Positions 1 through 12,230 of a stretch of DNA of 64,000 nucleotides are shown here, in pieces. The stretch covers positions 1,713,501 through 1,777,500 of the forward strand of contig JAMJFZ010001816.1 in assembly GCA_026225945.1 (NCBI GenBank), read 5' to 3'. The translations under genes were made by a program, and so were the position numbers. The notes below the pieces were generated by a model. That model did no database searches and was not told where the DNA came from. It worked only from the letters and a program-made list of their open reading frames with translations. The DNA is from Cricetomys ansorgei (Eukaryota; Chordata; Mammalia; Rodentia; Nesomyidae). Numbering within the stretch: the stretch's first letter is position 1; each line of letters starts with the position of its first letter.

Positions 1-382
1 AGTCTTTCAACTTGTTAATGTATGTCTGTCATTTGTTAACACCACAGAGGTAAAATAAGTAGCAATGAAAACAAAGTGAGTAGGAAGGAGGAATAAAACG
101 AGAGTGGAGCAAGGTAGTAAAGAATGTAACAGGAACGCTGTCACTTCTAATGGCCATGTAATATCTGACCAGATATATTGTAAATTAATTTTTTCCATCT
201 TTAAGTCTTTAGGTTGGATTTCAAACAGAGAGGTGATTTATGGAACCAAAGGAAGAGTTTATCATTGCATCTATCTCCGAAAAGATAAAGGGCATGTGTA
301 AAGTTGAGGCGGAAATTGAATGCAATGATCTGAGCCCATACCTTTTTCTCAGAGTGTTAAGGTTTTTTAAAGCTCACTGAGG

Positions 383-600
383 TAATATATATATATATAT
401 ATATATATATTTATGTGTGTGTATAACGTTATGATATATGATATCTAATATTATACTATTATTTATAAATATACTATATACTATATAAATATATAGGATA
501 TATTTATATACTATTATATATATTATATTATATAATAACATAAAATAATAAATGTATAATTATGTAAATGTCTATTTGTGTGTGTGTATATACTTGTTTT
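383..600. repeat. AT-rich simple repeat, (TA)n with TG-rich edges
   Basis: A pure (AT)n run at about 384-411 grades into degenerate TATA-rich sequence and a short (TG)n near 580. Confidence 0.
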
Positions 601-1365
601 TTTAAAAACTATTTTAGAAAATAGGGAAGATTTTCTTTTCTCAGAAGCTATATCTTCTGAAATTCAAAATTCTTTGTGAAGGTCATGAATTCACAAGATT
701 GATTCAATGAGTAACTAATTGGTTGGTGTATTTTGTTTGAGACAGAGTCATGCTTTGCACTTGAAGCTAAACTGGAATTTACTATGCAAATTAAGCAGAA
801 AAGATTAACAAATACTATTCACCATCTATTCTCCTAAACCTGCTTTTTACCTAGCATATTATATTCGTCCAGGCTCTCAGACAACACAGCATTTATGTAA
901 TGATCTAATCTTCTGATGTCCTAGGCAGTGACACAAAATAGAAGTGTAACAAATAAGCACCTTGTTTGAAAATGAAGAACCAATTTGTGGTTTAATGCTT
1001 TTCTCCCACAAAACTCCGAAGCTTAAGCTCTATTTCAGAGACTTGGTTATGCCCATTTTTCTTAGTCCACTGGAATGATGCTTGAACAGAATCACTTCAC
1101 ACCATGAATAAACTGTGAAATGTAGGTTAAAATTAAATTTAGTTACAGCTGCTAGTCTGGAGTGTGCTCTTTATGGGACTAACATTGTCTCACTTAAACA
1201 AGCACGGCAGCTTGAGACATTGGAGATAAACAAATAAGTACGAAAAGTAGTATCATGAGCAAAATAGGCGGAAAATTTACAGAAAAAATGTTGGAAAAGA
1301 CACTGATACAGTAAGGTGTATAGAAATGAAGATACAATCCTACATAGAGTTAGCAATAAAATCAA
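601..1365. other. Unique AT-rich intron sequence
   Basis: No gene or recognisable repeat was seen here. Confidence 0.
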
Positions 1366-1465
1366 GGTGTAGAGGTGCACACATGTGATCTCAGCACTTA
1401 AGAGTTTGATGAAAGAGGATCACAAGTTTGAGGCACCCTGGGCAACACAGATTCTGTCTCAAAAG
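1366..1465 (+). mobile_element. Old 7SL-derived SINE (PB1/B1-like)
   Basis: It shows a decayed B1/FLAM-like layout: a GGTGxxxAGGTGCAC start, then GATCTCAGCACTT, CACAAGTTTGAGGC, CTGGGCAACA and CTGTCTCAAAA. It is diverged and small, with a weak A tail. Confidence 0.
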
Positions 1466-1469
1466 CACC

Positions 1470-2745
1470 AGTTGGGGGAAGCTAGCATATGTGAGGATAT
1501 CATGTCATGTAGTAGAAGAGCAAAAAGGCAAAATCTAAATATGCATTTCTCAATGTTGACTGTTAAGGTGTTAAACTACTTCTCATTGAAATGATATCAG
1601 CCAAATTGACAAAAAAATGAAAATCATTTCAAATCCAAAGACCCATTTGGTGGCCATCAAGGTTCAGATTAACTGGAGTTTGCTTAAAGGAAATTTAATT
1701 TCCAATAGTATTTCCAAAATAGAAAAAAAATGGATTATGAATTTTTTTCACTTCTTTTACTATCATGCATTAAAGATCCTTTAAGGTTTAAGTAATACCT
1801 TAAATTTTACCTTAACTTTTATGGTAACATGATGATGTTTTAAGGGATGTATTTGATTTTTTTCATAATAATCATTTTTTTTTCAAGCAAAAAGTCTGTC
1901 ATATAACAAGGTTTGCAATTCTTCAAGAAGAAGAGTTTTCATGGCTTATGAGACACTAATAAGATAGAAGTGAAGATAGAAGTTCAGTTCAAACATGGTA
2001 TATTCCAAGGCCCAATGGAAGCACTCTGTGATATTATCATATTAAGCCATATTAAAGAGCTTTGTGTATTCTATAAAGACCAGTTGGAAAGGCATATTTA
2101 TAGTGAAGTTAATACAGGTTTGCCAATTGCTTAAATGGGTGAATTTATTCCTTACATACATTTAAGAACCCATACAACTTGCAAAGCATTGTGATATTTG
2201 CCCAAGGGAAAGTCATAAATGCAAAGAATCAAATTGCTTAGAAGAGGTGAGCCAGTCTATTAAAACAGAAGCCTCCTCCAGAGGAAATACTAACATCTTC
2301 CTTCCTCTCTTCCTTCCACAGAAGCCCACTCCCCTGAACCTTCAGCAATAAACAGTTACCAAAGAAGAAAGTAATAATTAGAGGCTCCCACGAGGATGTA
2401 CTAATAGAATTTAAAACTAAATGATCCTAATATGCTTAAAATTATCATTTTAGGGCACATTCACTCCTGAGGATTCTATGAATTGACCTTGTAACACCTA
2501 GTCCTGCTATATTAAAATGACATAAAGTTATAAGTCAATAAGGAACAGAATTCTGGACAATCAAGGCAGCAGACAAGTAGGGAGAGGGGTAGCAGCGGAG
2601 AAACTCAAGTTCATTAAAACTGCAGAACATCAAGGCACAGAATATGCTTTCAAGATTAGTTGCTGAAATTCCCAAAGTCACCCTCAAAAAAGATAAAATG
2701 GAGCCTTTGGTTTGAGACATACCTGAGCTACATATAGAATCAAAA
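1470..2745. other. Unique intron sequence
   Basis: AT-rich, with no open frame of interest and no recognised element. Confidence 0.
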
Positions 2746-2747
2746 AA

Positions 2748-2814
2748 GAAAGGAAGGAAGGAAGGAAGGAAGAAAGGAAGGAAGGAAGGAAGGGAGGGAG
2801 GGAGGGAGGAAGGA
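2748..2814 (+). repeat. (GGAA)n / (GGGA)n microsatellite
   Basis: Tandem GGAA units grade into GGGA units. The tract is purine-only on the plus strand. Confidence 0.
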
Positions 2815-4195
2815 TAAACTCAAGCAAATAAAATGTAATGATAACATGACACATTGCTAAATATTATATAAAGACACTCTACCTGAATCCCATTCCCTTG
2901 CTTTAATGAAAAATTATAACCATTTTCCTTAATTTATGGAGAGTGCCACATATGAGTGATCTCTTTTACTTAATACTTTGGTAATCCACTAAATATTAAA
3001 TAAAAGAAAATCACAGTGAATTCCCTACCTTACAGGAAGATATCCAGAAACAGTAATAACATCATTTTTCTTCCATAATTATCCCAGTGCAAAGAATGTT
3101 ATTACCCACACTTCCCAAGGGTGAGCACATTGAAGTATTTACCCAACCAAGTAAGTTGCAAGTCACAAAAATTTAACAATCTGACAAACCTGTTCTTCCT
3201 ATGGAATATAAGGATGCCTGAATATCAAGTACCTTTTAGGCTGTGAAATAAAGTCATCAACAAAATGCAAGCTTACTTGGATGGAACAACAGATCCAGAT
3301 GGTGACTGACAGGGAATGATGGAGTTGAATCTGAAGAACAGCCCATTAAGGAAGACAGAGGCCACCCTCGACGCTAGCTGAGTCTACCAGATCTACTTAC
3401 GATACAAATAATGTTCAGCTCCAATATGATGCCCAGAGGAGTGTTTCTCAAGCTCTAAATGTATTCTATATACGGGAGTAGCATTATCTGACCACAGTAC
3501 CTAAATAGAATAAATTTACCTAAATAAATGTGTTGTAAATAGATACAGTGTGAACTAACATCTGTCTGGAAAGCGCAAGAAGAAAGAGTGATCCAATGTA
3601 AAGGTTTAGTTGAGCATTGCTGTGGCTCAACAAAGAAGACCAGGAGCCGTTTTCATAGACTCAAACCCTGCCAGGCCTCAGCAGAGGGAACCACCATCAT
3701 GGCACGTACCAACCAACCTCCATAGTGGAACCCCAAGTATCTCAGCTCAGGTATTTTTATTGATTCAGAACTCCTTAGGTTTTCTACTGATACCATGTGC
3801 AGATCATAAGCAATTAAAAAATCCCCACAGAAACCCAACACCTGCAAACAAGGTGTTGGATAGTTCTAGGTCTACCCTAGGTCTAGGATAGCCCATCATC
3901 CAACAGTGCATTAAACAGTTATTTTATATACAACTAAAAGTAAACTTTCTCCAAATGTCCCCTTTTCTGTATAATAAAAAATTACTTTACCTTTACGACA
4001 CAATTTAACACTACACCAGCAAAACTATTTACAAGAGGAATTATCAGGACAGTTGCTAATACAGAGGACCAAATGAAACCAGATATCTATCAAGCTTTCA
4101 CAATGTCTTTGGACAGCAGAAAGTATAATCAATATCCAATTATCTGGAATTCACTTATGATCTCCTGGGCACTTCCAAAGGACTTGGAGCACGTC
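2815..4195. other. Unique intron sequence with a possible MIR trace
   Basis: Mostly unrecognised. Around 3085-3165 a decayed pattern (TTATTACCCACACTTCC, then AAGTATTTACCCAACC and AAGTTGCAAGTCAC) resembles a minus-strand MIR, but it is too weak to call firmly. Confidence 0.
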
Positions 4196-4790
4196 TTGGG
4201 CTGTGATCTCTGCAGCTCACACTATTTACCCTCCATGCTCTGGCCAGCTTCACTCCACCACTGCTGCTGTTCTTGGTGGTCATTCCATGGTACTGGCATC
4301 TTCAGAGTTGCTAAGGTCTTTTTCTACAACTGGGTTCCATCTTCACTAATAGCCTGTCCTGGGTCTCTTCAGTGTACTAAGCCCCAACTTCTCTGTATGA
4401 CCCCTTCATTCTGGGCCTTCAACTGCTACTGAGTCTGCACTTTTACCAGTAGCCTCTCCTGGTCTTTCACAGTGCAAAGCCTCAGCTTTTCTCCATGACC
4501 CCTTAATGTCTTCAAAACCAGCAACACCTGGGTGACTCTTACAGTACCAAGTTTGGCTACGAGCAGGAGATAACAAACTTGGCCACTGCTGGAAGACAGC
4601 TTCTGTGTGCTGACCCGAAGGAAACACTTTCCAGGTTTTAAGATAGAGTCTGGTTTGCTGGAAAAATAACTGGTCACTATCTGCAAGAAGAGTTCGTTGC
4701 CTCACGGTCTGGAGTTCTCGTCACCAAAACAGATGTGTCTTATGGCTAGATAAGCGCCCTCCACCCCTTATCAGACCTCTTGTTGATACC
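4195..4790. mobile_element. Interspersed repeat, family not resolved, with a ~98-bp internal duplication
   Basis: This segment is GC-richer than its surroundings and resembles a recurrent rodent repeat, possibly LTR-derived, with its CTGCTGCTGTTCTTGGTGGTCA-type start and repeated AGCCTCTCCTGG and CATGACCCCTTMA phrases. Two diverged units of about 98-100 bp lie head to tail. No reliable open frame was seen. Confidence 0.
4329..4525 (+). repeat. Two-copy ~98-bp tandem duplication
   Basis: The phrase TAGCCTSTCCTGG recurs at 4350 and 4450, and GACCCCTTMA at 4399 and 4497. The intervening words align in the same order, indicating an old tandem duplication. Confidence 0.
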
Positions 4791-4799
4791 TTTGAGGAA

Positions 4800-7414
4800 A
4801 AAGAAAACAGTTCAGTTTAACTAAAGGACTTTTTGGTCCCAAGGCCCTGCTTCCACAGCAGGGGGTCCTGGGCTGATGGAAAAAATATCTGGCAAAGTCT
4901 CTGCAGTTTGGCATTGCTTCTTGCCACTGCTCTGGGGAAACATCTACCCTTCTTCAGTTTTAGTTAGTTTCAGTTTTAGTTTAGTTTTAGACTTCAGTTT
5001 AGTTTTAGACCTAAAACACAAGACTTCATACACACAAAAAGCCATTAACAAACGCAGTTTTTTGTAACAGTATGCTACCACTAGCAGCAGGAGGGAGCAT
5101 TGGCTCCATGATCAGGAAAACTTTGCTTCTTTCTTGCTCCCAGCTGAAGATTTTGTTTCTACCTTGAAAATGTCTTTCTCTACTGGCCTCTCTACTGTGG
5201 CTCTCACTTTTGAGCCCTCTTTTTCACTTAATTTTCACAAATTTTCTCTTCATAGAGGCTCATTTTGTATCTCTGCTCTTCCTTCAGGAGCCTTCAACTA
5301 ATACCTTAATCTCTATACTTAGGAGCTGGAGATACACGCTGCCATGCAATCCTAAGAAACCTAATTAACAGCTCTGATCACCCACACTCATATGTTTAGA
5401 TTCAGATAAAACGCACATCTTATATCTGTTATAGGAAGTGAAAGCAGATTTCTAAAACACTATGTCTAGTAAATAACAACCACAAAAATAAGAACATGAA
5501 AATATCTGACTACCTGTATGTGCATATACATACATACATACATTTTTGGTGTGATCACTCAGTGGAAATTGTTGTATAATTCAAGAATTATGGTTTTTAT
5601 AGTTGTAAATTCATATGATCGATAAAATTAATTGCAATCAAGGTCAAGTTAAAGTATCAATCTTAAAACATACATGTGTCTGAACACATAGCAAGGTTTC
5701 CATACTGATGCCTAAGTTACCAGTAGAATGGTAAACACTCACAAATTAGAGTGTATTTACATGATTCAATAATATGCAAACAAAAATTCAATAGAAAAGA
5801 CAATTATCTTCAAAATGACTAGCTACTATATAAAGTGTCTCAAGATGTTCATGCAAAAGATGCATGATACTCTTGTATAATAATCACAGGAAAGTTACTA
5901 TCAGTCGTTAGAAATTAAACTCACCCAAGGTATAAAATTTGTTGATGAGGTTAAGGTTAAAACTTAACATCTGATTTCCAATATTTCAAAATTTGAGTTA
6001 CAAGAAGAAGAATGCAACAGAAACAGCAAATGCCTGAGCTTCTCTAGCTCTCCTTAAGCAAATTTTAGACAATTGACTTTTATGAGTAAAGACCAAGTAG
6101 AAAATTACTTTGATCCAATTTTAACAACCTACTCAATTTCACAATATGACAAGGAATAAACAAATGTATAATTATTAAAAACATAAAGATGCAATAAATC
6201 TTTAAAGGCAGAGTATCATTTTGAAAAGAGGAATATTTTTGCCATATCGAGTCCATAAAACATTTGCAGTCTAAAACTTGGGTAAATATGCTTGCAGGCC
6301 TACCTCAAACTTGTTTTCACAAAAAGAGACTAGAGAAAAATCAATATTTGGGGAGACATGGGATCCTCAGCAATGAATAATTGTTAGTTGTGTAATTATC
6401 ATGAAAAGATTTTGGACTAGAACGCTCTAGAAAACTTTAATGAATTGTAATATTCAGTGGTCCCTGAATTAAACTTTCATAGACTCTCCAGCATGCGTTA
6501 GAACACATGACAACTTACTGGAAGTATTGAAGCTAAGCCCCTCCCTCCTAGGTGTGTGCTAAAACCACACATTCTTTTAATTTTGTGCCTCAAAGCCTTA
6601 AACTTTCTAATATATCATTTAAAATATATCTTTAAATGTTAACACAAATAAAATTTTAGTAAATAATATAAGCTTAGAAAAATTCAAATTCATACACTTT
6701 GTTATAATCTATTTGGACTTTCCTCAGAAATAAAAATATAGTATGGCAGGAATAATGAAAACAAATTTTTCTCTATGGTTTGAACTGGTAAAGAAATTTT
6801 TATATTTTATTTAGGAGTCTAACATAAAGTTTGAAAAATATCTAATGTTGTCTAAAGGGCTTCAAGCAACTATCATCTTCTCCACACAACTATGACTCCT
6901 CACAACTCCTTCCTAAGACTCCTTGGAAGTCATAGGTTTTTACCCTACCTTACACTTGAGTCTGGGGCTTGGGGCCAACCAGGCTAAATCATCTTAAATA
7001 ATTAGTGGAGACAAGTAAAATATAAAATCAAGTGTCCTAATTCTTTCTCAATACTCCAAGGTTCCTAAGATAAGCAAATCTCAGATACACAGCTATTGTG
7101 ATAATTAAATACTTTTCTTGGGTATTTTCCTTTGAAATATTTCTAGCAATGTAACACTCTTGTTAAATATATTTTCTAAAAATGATTCTTGATGCATAAG
7201 AGCAAAAGTTACATTTTATATTTTAACTAATATGCCTAAAAGATATATAGAATAAGGACAGACAACTTCCTGGCATGCTGGATGGGATGGTTCAGGTGAG
7301 ATACAGAAAGAATCTGAATCTTACTTATTCTCCACTGGTGGGACTTAGAGTTGCTAAGGCTTTTACAAACTTCTTTGTCATACAAGGACATTCACTATTA
7401 ACAAAGTCTGATGT
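4800..7414. other. Unique AT-rich intron sequence
   Basis: It contains a small TTTTAGTTTAG-type tandem at 4955-5010 and a short (ACAT)n at 5525-5545. Otherwise no gene or recognised element was seen. Confidence 0.
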
Positions 7415-7630
7415 CACAGGTGTGTTGTAATTCTGGGTACTAAAGAAGCTAAAACAGAAGAATCAATAGCTGAAGGCCTGTCTGAGCTACCAAATGAGTT
7501 CAAGTCCAGTTTCAACAATATAGTGAGACTCTGTCACCAAATATAAAGCAAAATGAAGGTTGCAAAGTAGTTTAGCAATAGAATGCTTTCCTAGAGTACA
7601 TGAGGTCTAGGATCAAACTCCGCTACTACA
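7415..7630 (+). mobile_element. B4 SINE (PB1-like head plus ID-like tail)
   Basis: The first half has a decayed B1-like body ending GTGAGACTCTGTCACC. The second half is an ID-like unit (GTAGTTTAGCAATAGAATGCTTTCCTAGA, then GATCAAACTCCG in broken form). PB1 followed by ID is the layout of rodent B4. Confidence 0.
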
Positions 7631-7631
7631 A

Positions 7632-7663
7632 ATAATAGTAGTAGTAGTAGTAGTAGTAGTAAT
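7632..7663 (+). repeat. (TAG)n microsatellite at the B4 tail
   Basis: About ten TAG units directly follow the SINE, a common fate of SINE tails. Confidence 0.
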
Positions 7664-7981
7664 AAATTTTCATGATAGCCTAACTAGAAAAAGTGAACCA
7701 AAGAGGACAGAAATATTTTAATTGGCAATGACAACTATACTTTGAAGCTATACCCCTGTGGTATGACAACATTCACTTCAAGAGTGACAACATGAAGCAG
7801 TTCCAGGATTGCAGGCTCATGTTCTGCGTGCTACAGGCAGGAGACCAAGCCTTTACACGATCTAGAAGATCGATTGGTCCCAGTAAAATCTTCTTTTAAG
7901 ACTCTTTAAGGCACTGATTTATGCACAATTGATCTGATCAGCCAGGCAGTCAATGTGATTTATTAGCTAAGATGGCCAAAA

Positions 7982-8009
7982 CTTCTTTTTCTTCTTTTTC
8001 TTCTTTTTC
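7982..8009 (+). repeat. (CTTCTTTTT)3 short tandem repeat
   Basis: Three units of a nine-base pyrimidine repeat. Confidence 0.
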
Positions 8010-8911
8010 AAGCAGTAGTAATTCACCTCATTAGAGGCAGGATCATTATAGGAAGCTACTGAGAAATAAGAACTTGAACCTGCTGGCCTGACTCCTATTA
8101 TGGATCTTTTTTTCCCAATTTTCCCCAATTTATGGATCTACCCAAGAGTCATAGCTAGGTACCAAGACCAGAGCTTCCATGCAGAAGCAGGAGCTAGTGG
8201 GTCCTACTGTGGCTAGAAATGGGTGCAGTAGATTAAAGGAGCTTCTATCATTCTTCCCTTCAGCACCCTTCCAGTCAGCAAACACATTCATTTATTTCCC
8301 TTGAGAAACTCATTCATTCGGTTTCTAGCACAAATATTTTCTTTATTGTGACAACAGCAAGGCAAATAACTTTTTTATTATTTTGTAATTATGTGGTTTG
8401 ATAAACTCAAGACTAACCATGAATAACAGTACTGACAACCTACATGTATGTATAAGTGTGTATGCAACCTATTGAGTCCATTTAGTATTGTCCATAGGTA
8501 CTTGTAGCCAGAGCTAACCACTTGGAAATGTGGATATGGGGAGTTTCACATGGCCATCTAGGACTGAATTACTATTCAATAGCTCCTGGCTCTTCAATTC
8601 AGTCTACTACTTCAAACTCAAGATGAAAAATATTGCCTTTCCTGAGTTGTATGCATTACACACTGACCTGGTAAAAATTCCTTACCGCATAGCTGTTTCA
8701 GAAGATATGGCCTCTTCATTGAGGTACAATACTTCACTATATGCTATATAAATTGTTAAAGAGATTTGATTTAAAAATCTAGATTTACTTTACTTGAATC
8801 TAGTTATATTAAGTTCTTTGTAAACATATAATATAAGCTCACTATATTTGGTTTACCCTGATAAATGATGCCCTTAGAATATGTAAAAATTAATGCACAA
8901 CTTTTAAGCTA

Positions 8912-8933
8912 AACATTGTTTTATAACAATGTT
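8912..8933. promoter_or_regulatory. Palindromic pair of SOX-type motifs
   Basis: A perfect 9-bp inverted repeat, AACATTGTT and AACAATGTT, is separated by TTAT. Each arm contains the SOX-family core AACAATG or its complement. Function is inferred only. Confidence 0.
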
Positions 8934-10506
8934 TTATAACTTTTATAATAAGACAATGAACATGTTAACTTGCAAAAACACGTGTGTTTTCATAACTCAG
9001 GAAATACAGTACCACCTGTCCTCATTACCAAATGGACACTGTCAATAGGCCAGTAGGGTTTAGCTGTTGTGTTAGTTTAAAAAGAAAAATGGAGTCAGGT
9101 GTGAGAGTATGGATGAGTAACTGTGTGTACCTGAGTAAGCTCGCGTTTGTGTGGGCACACATTTGTGCTGTGCTCTCTTTTTCTGTGATTATCCTTGTAG
9201 TCATATGTCCAAAAACACAAATATTTACTGAAAATTACATAAGTAAAAGCTTGTATCATCAGAATCACATAATAAAATGGGAAATAATTGAAGATCTGTT
9301 ATTCTTGACATAATTTAGATGCTGTTGACCATCTGAATCTTTCCTTAATAGAGACAAATTAAAAGCAAATAATATTTTCTAGTATATATTTTTGCTTCAA
9401 AACATTAACTGAATTACAGTTTTGCTCATTTCTCCTGATTATATCAGTTAAAACTCTGTGTTTATAATTCATTCTATAATATACATTATCTATATTACAT
9501 TGGCATATAATTTGTAAATGATGTATTATTTACCAATTTGAGTTATTTATTTAGCCCTGTTCATAAAGTAAAACTTTTCCTATCTTATGAATGGCTTCAA
9601 TAAATAATTTCTTTTCTTTTAACTAATTGTTTTCTTAACACAAGTTCTATAAATAGAATGAAACACTCCAGGGAGAAAATGAAGTGAGTACAGAGTACAT
9701 TTCTGGTTGTTAAAATCTATTCGCCCTCTGGAGTTGTGAACTGCAAAGAACCCACAACTCAGCAAATCACAACGGAGCACATGCCAGCTCATGTCTTATT
9801 GCTTTACCAAAATCCTTGTATTCTACCCTCCAATATAGATAAATGAGTCTGTAATGATGATTATAGCAACAATGGACATCACGGTCTATGGAGTACACTC
9901 CTGTCATATATGCTGTCACCAAATAAAGAAGACAGATTAGTCTTAAACTTGATACTAGTTAGTGTGAATAGTCTTAACATTGTCTTGTATAATTTGTTTC
10001 TAAAATGGAGTATCAACTCTGAATTTTCAGTGGGCTTCTGCCTTGGTTCAAACAGTGTGTATACAGTCTCCACATACACTTCACGTTTGCATGGAGAGAG
10101 TACCAATGAGTGCCTCTCATCAGACATTCCTGGAAGCTGTTTGGCCAATAGGAGTAGTCTGAAATGGTTCCCTAATCACTATTGAAATCACTGATAGTAC
10201 TGTCTGTCCACGCTATGACAGACAAAAGCTGAAATGTATTAAACACTGCAATCCATCATCCTGCAGATGGGGAGCAGGAGCCAGTGAGTTCAGAGGCACT
10301 GACTACCCGCTGCTTAACAAAGGATGGAGTCCTGACAGTTCAGTCCTGTCCTAGCTCCTCACCACCACCCCTCCATCTAAGATGAATGAGTGTAATCAGT
10401 GAGGGAGAAAGCCTGCTGAGGGCTTCAAATTCAAACATTGTTACATTTAAAGCACTGTGTTTTATCCTTAATCAGAACTGTTTCTTAAACAGTTTTGACT
10501 AAGGAG

Positions 10507-10559
10507 GAATGAATGAACAGATGAATGAATGAGTGGATGAATGAATGAATGAATGAACA
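10507..10559 (+). repeat. (GAAT)n microsatellite
   Basis: An imperfect run of GAAT/TGAA tetramers with GGAT and ACAG interruptions. Confidence 0.
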
Positions 10560-11039
10560 AAGTTCGACTTCAAGCAAGTTTATCCTTAAAAAATAATACC
10601 TCACTCATGCATTCTTTAAGTTTTGAGAACTAAGTAAAGCAATGATACTGGTTCAAAGGGCAAGAGATAAAAGTCTCTCAAGGATAAGTTTACATTGAAG
10701 CAACTTATTATCAGTGTTTCCTTTGAATGACTGTTACTATTTTGAAATAAATGCCAAGTAGAAACAAAGTACCAATTTCTCAAGCTCAATTCCTTTTCTA
10801 TAGCTGTTTCTAATAAGTACACATGAACCTCAAAATAGCCAAAGGGAGGAAAAAGCCCTCAACTGCTAACAGCACATTAACAAAGTATAGAAAGGAAAGA
10901 CACTTTTCTTTGGATTTCAGCCTTGTCATTTCCAATTTTCTGCTCCTTGGACATGCTTGTATTCAAATTCTGGAACATCTATTCAGCATATCAATCCTAA
11001 TTAGACAATCTGGGTCTGGAAAGGATGAGAGCTGGGTCA

Positions 11040-12230
11040 TTTGCATAATTTAATCATAAATACTCAGTGATACATATTTCCAAATGCATTTGTACAATTA
11101 TCTTTTCATCCTTGGGGCAATGGTATTAATATGATTAGGCAATATTTCTGGAAAAAACAGACAAGTATGCACTCTTTTTAACTGCAGCTTAAGGCGATAT
11201 GAAAAATTAATTAATTTCTGAAGAAAATCAATTTCTCTACGTGACCACATTAGACATCGCTAAACCAAGACTCAGAAGCCTCTCTGAATCACCACATTCT
11301 ATCAGCCTCTTCTAAATTCTGATTAGTATGTGAACAGCTCAATAGAAAAACTATAATATATCAAAGAGCATCCTAAATTGTGAAGAGATACACTCACTTT
11401 CCTGTCTGACATTACTCTCTCCTTTACTTAAAGGTGCTGTTATTTAACCAGTCAATGAGAAACCTGTGCTTTTTTGGTGTGAACTCATCTCGAGTGATCT
11501 TTTATTAATGTACATTAAGCAATTTCAAGGACAATAGGATAAGGTTACTTCTGAAACGCTTTCTGAAAAAAAAAACAGATTTATATTCTTCTAAAATACT
11601 CACAACTCACAGGAGACTGTTTATCAGGGAAAAAAATAATAGATAAGCAAAGTCATCTTGAGAGCATCGCTGTCATAAGGAAAGCTTTGTCACACTCTTT
11701 GTAGAGACAGAAGAACCCAGGTGGCTAATCTGATTTTTTAAAAAGAGATTCTGCTTTGTATGTTAATTAGTGACAAAGAAAGAAGTGTCATTTGTGAGTT
11801 TAAATGCACTATTCTTTCCTTTACAATCAAGTAAAAAAACAAGTAGAAATTACTGCATGCAAATATTCAATATTCATTTAATTTGCATAAAGGTGCTTGA
11901 ACAAATTTTTGATTCTAACAAGCTCATTTTTCATGCGTTTTGTCTTTCATCCTAATCTAGCATCTGTCATTCCTTTTTGAAGTTATTATCGGCCCAATTC
12001 CCTCTTGGACATGGTTGCTGGGTGACCGGTATCTTAGCACCCACTCTGACAGGAACAGATGTGAATCTGATCAAGAGATTTCCCAGGGGTACCTGAAATC
12101 ACAAACAACTTTTGTGAAAAACAAACAGCATTCCTGTCATGGGCTCTTATTTAGCCCACTCCCCAAAAGAAAGAGCAAGAAAGTTATCTCCAGATCAAAT
12201 GTATCATCCTAATTTCATTTCCTAAACTTG
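11040..12230. promoter_or_regulatory. Candidate conserved intronic enhancer (unproven)
   Basis: This stretch is unique and repeat-free, with dense homeodomain-type ATTA/TAAT cores and three octamers (ATGCAAAT or its complement): 11039-11046 at the edge, and 11857-11864 and 11881-11888 in inverted orientation. Its texture is like that of known DACH1 intronic enhancers, but conservation cannot be measured here. Confidence 0.

Noticed and set aside
3085..3165. MIR-like patch
   Set aside because: Only scattered word matches; below what I would call without an alignment.
4406..4705. 99-codon minus-strand frame
   Set aside because: It lies inside an interspersed repeat with an internal duplication. 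No recognised protein.
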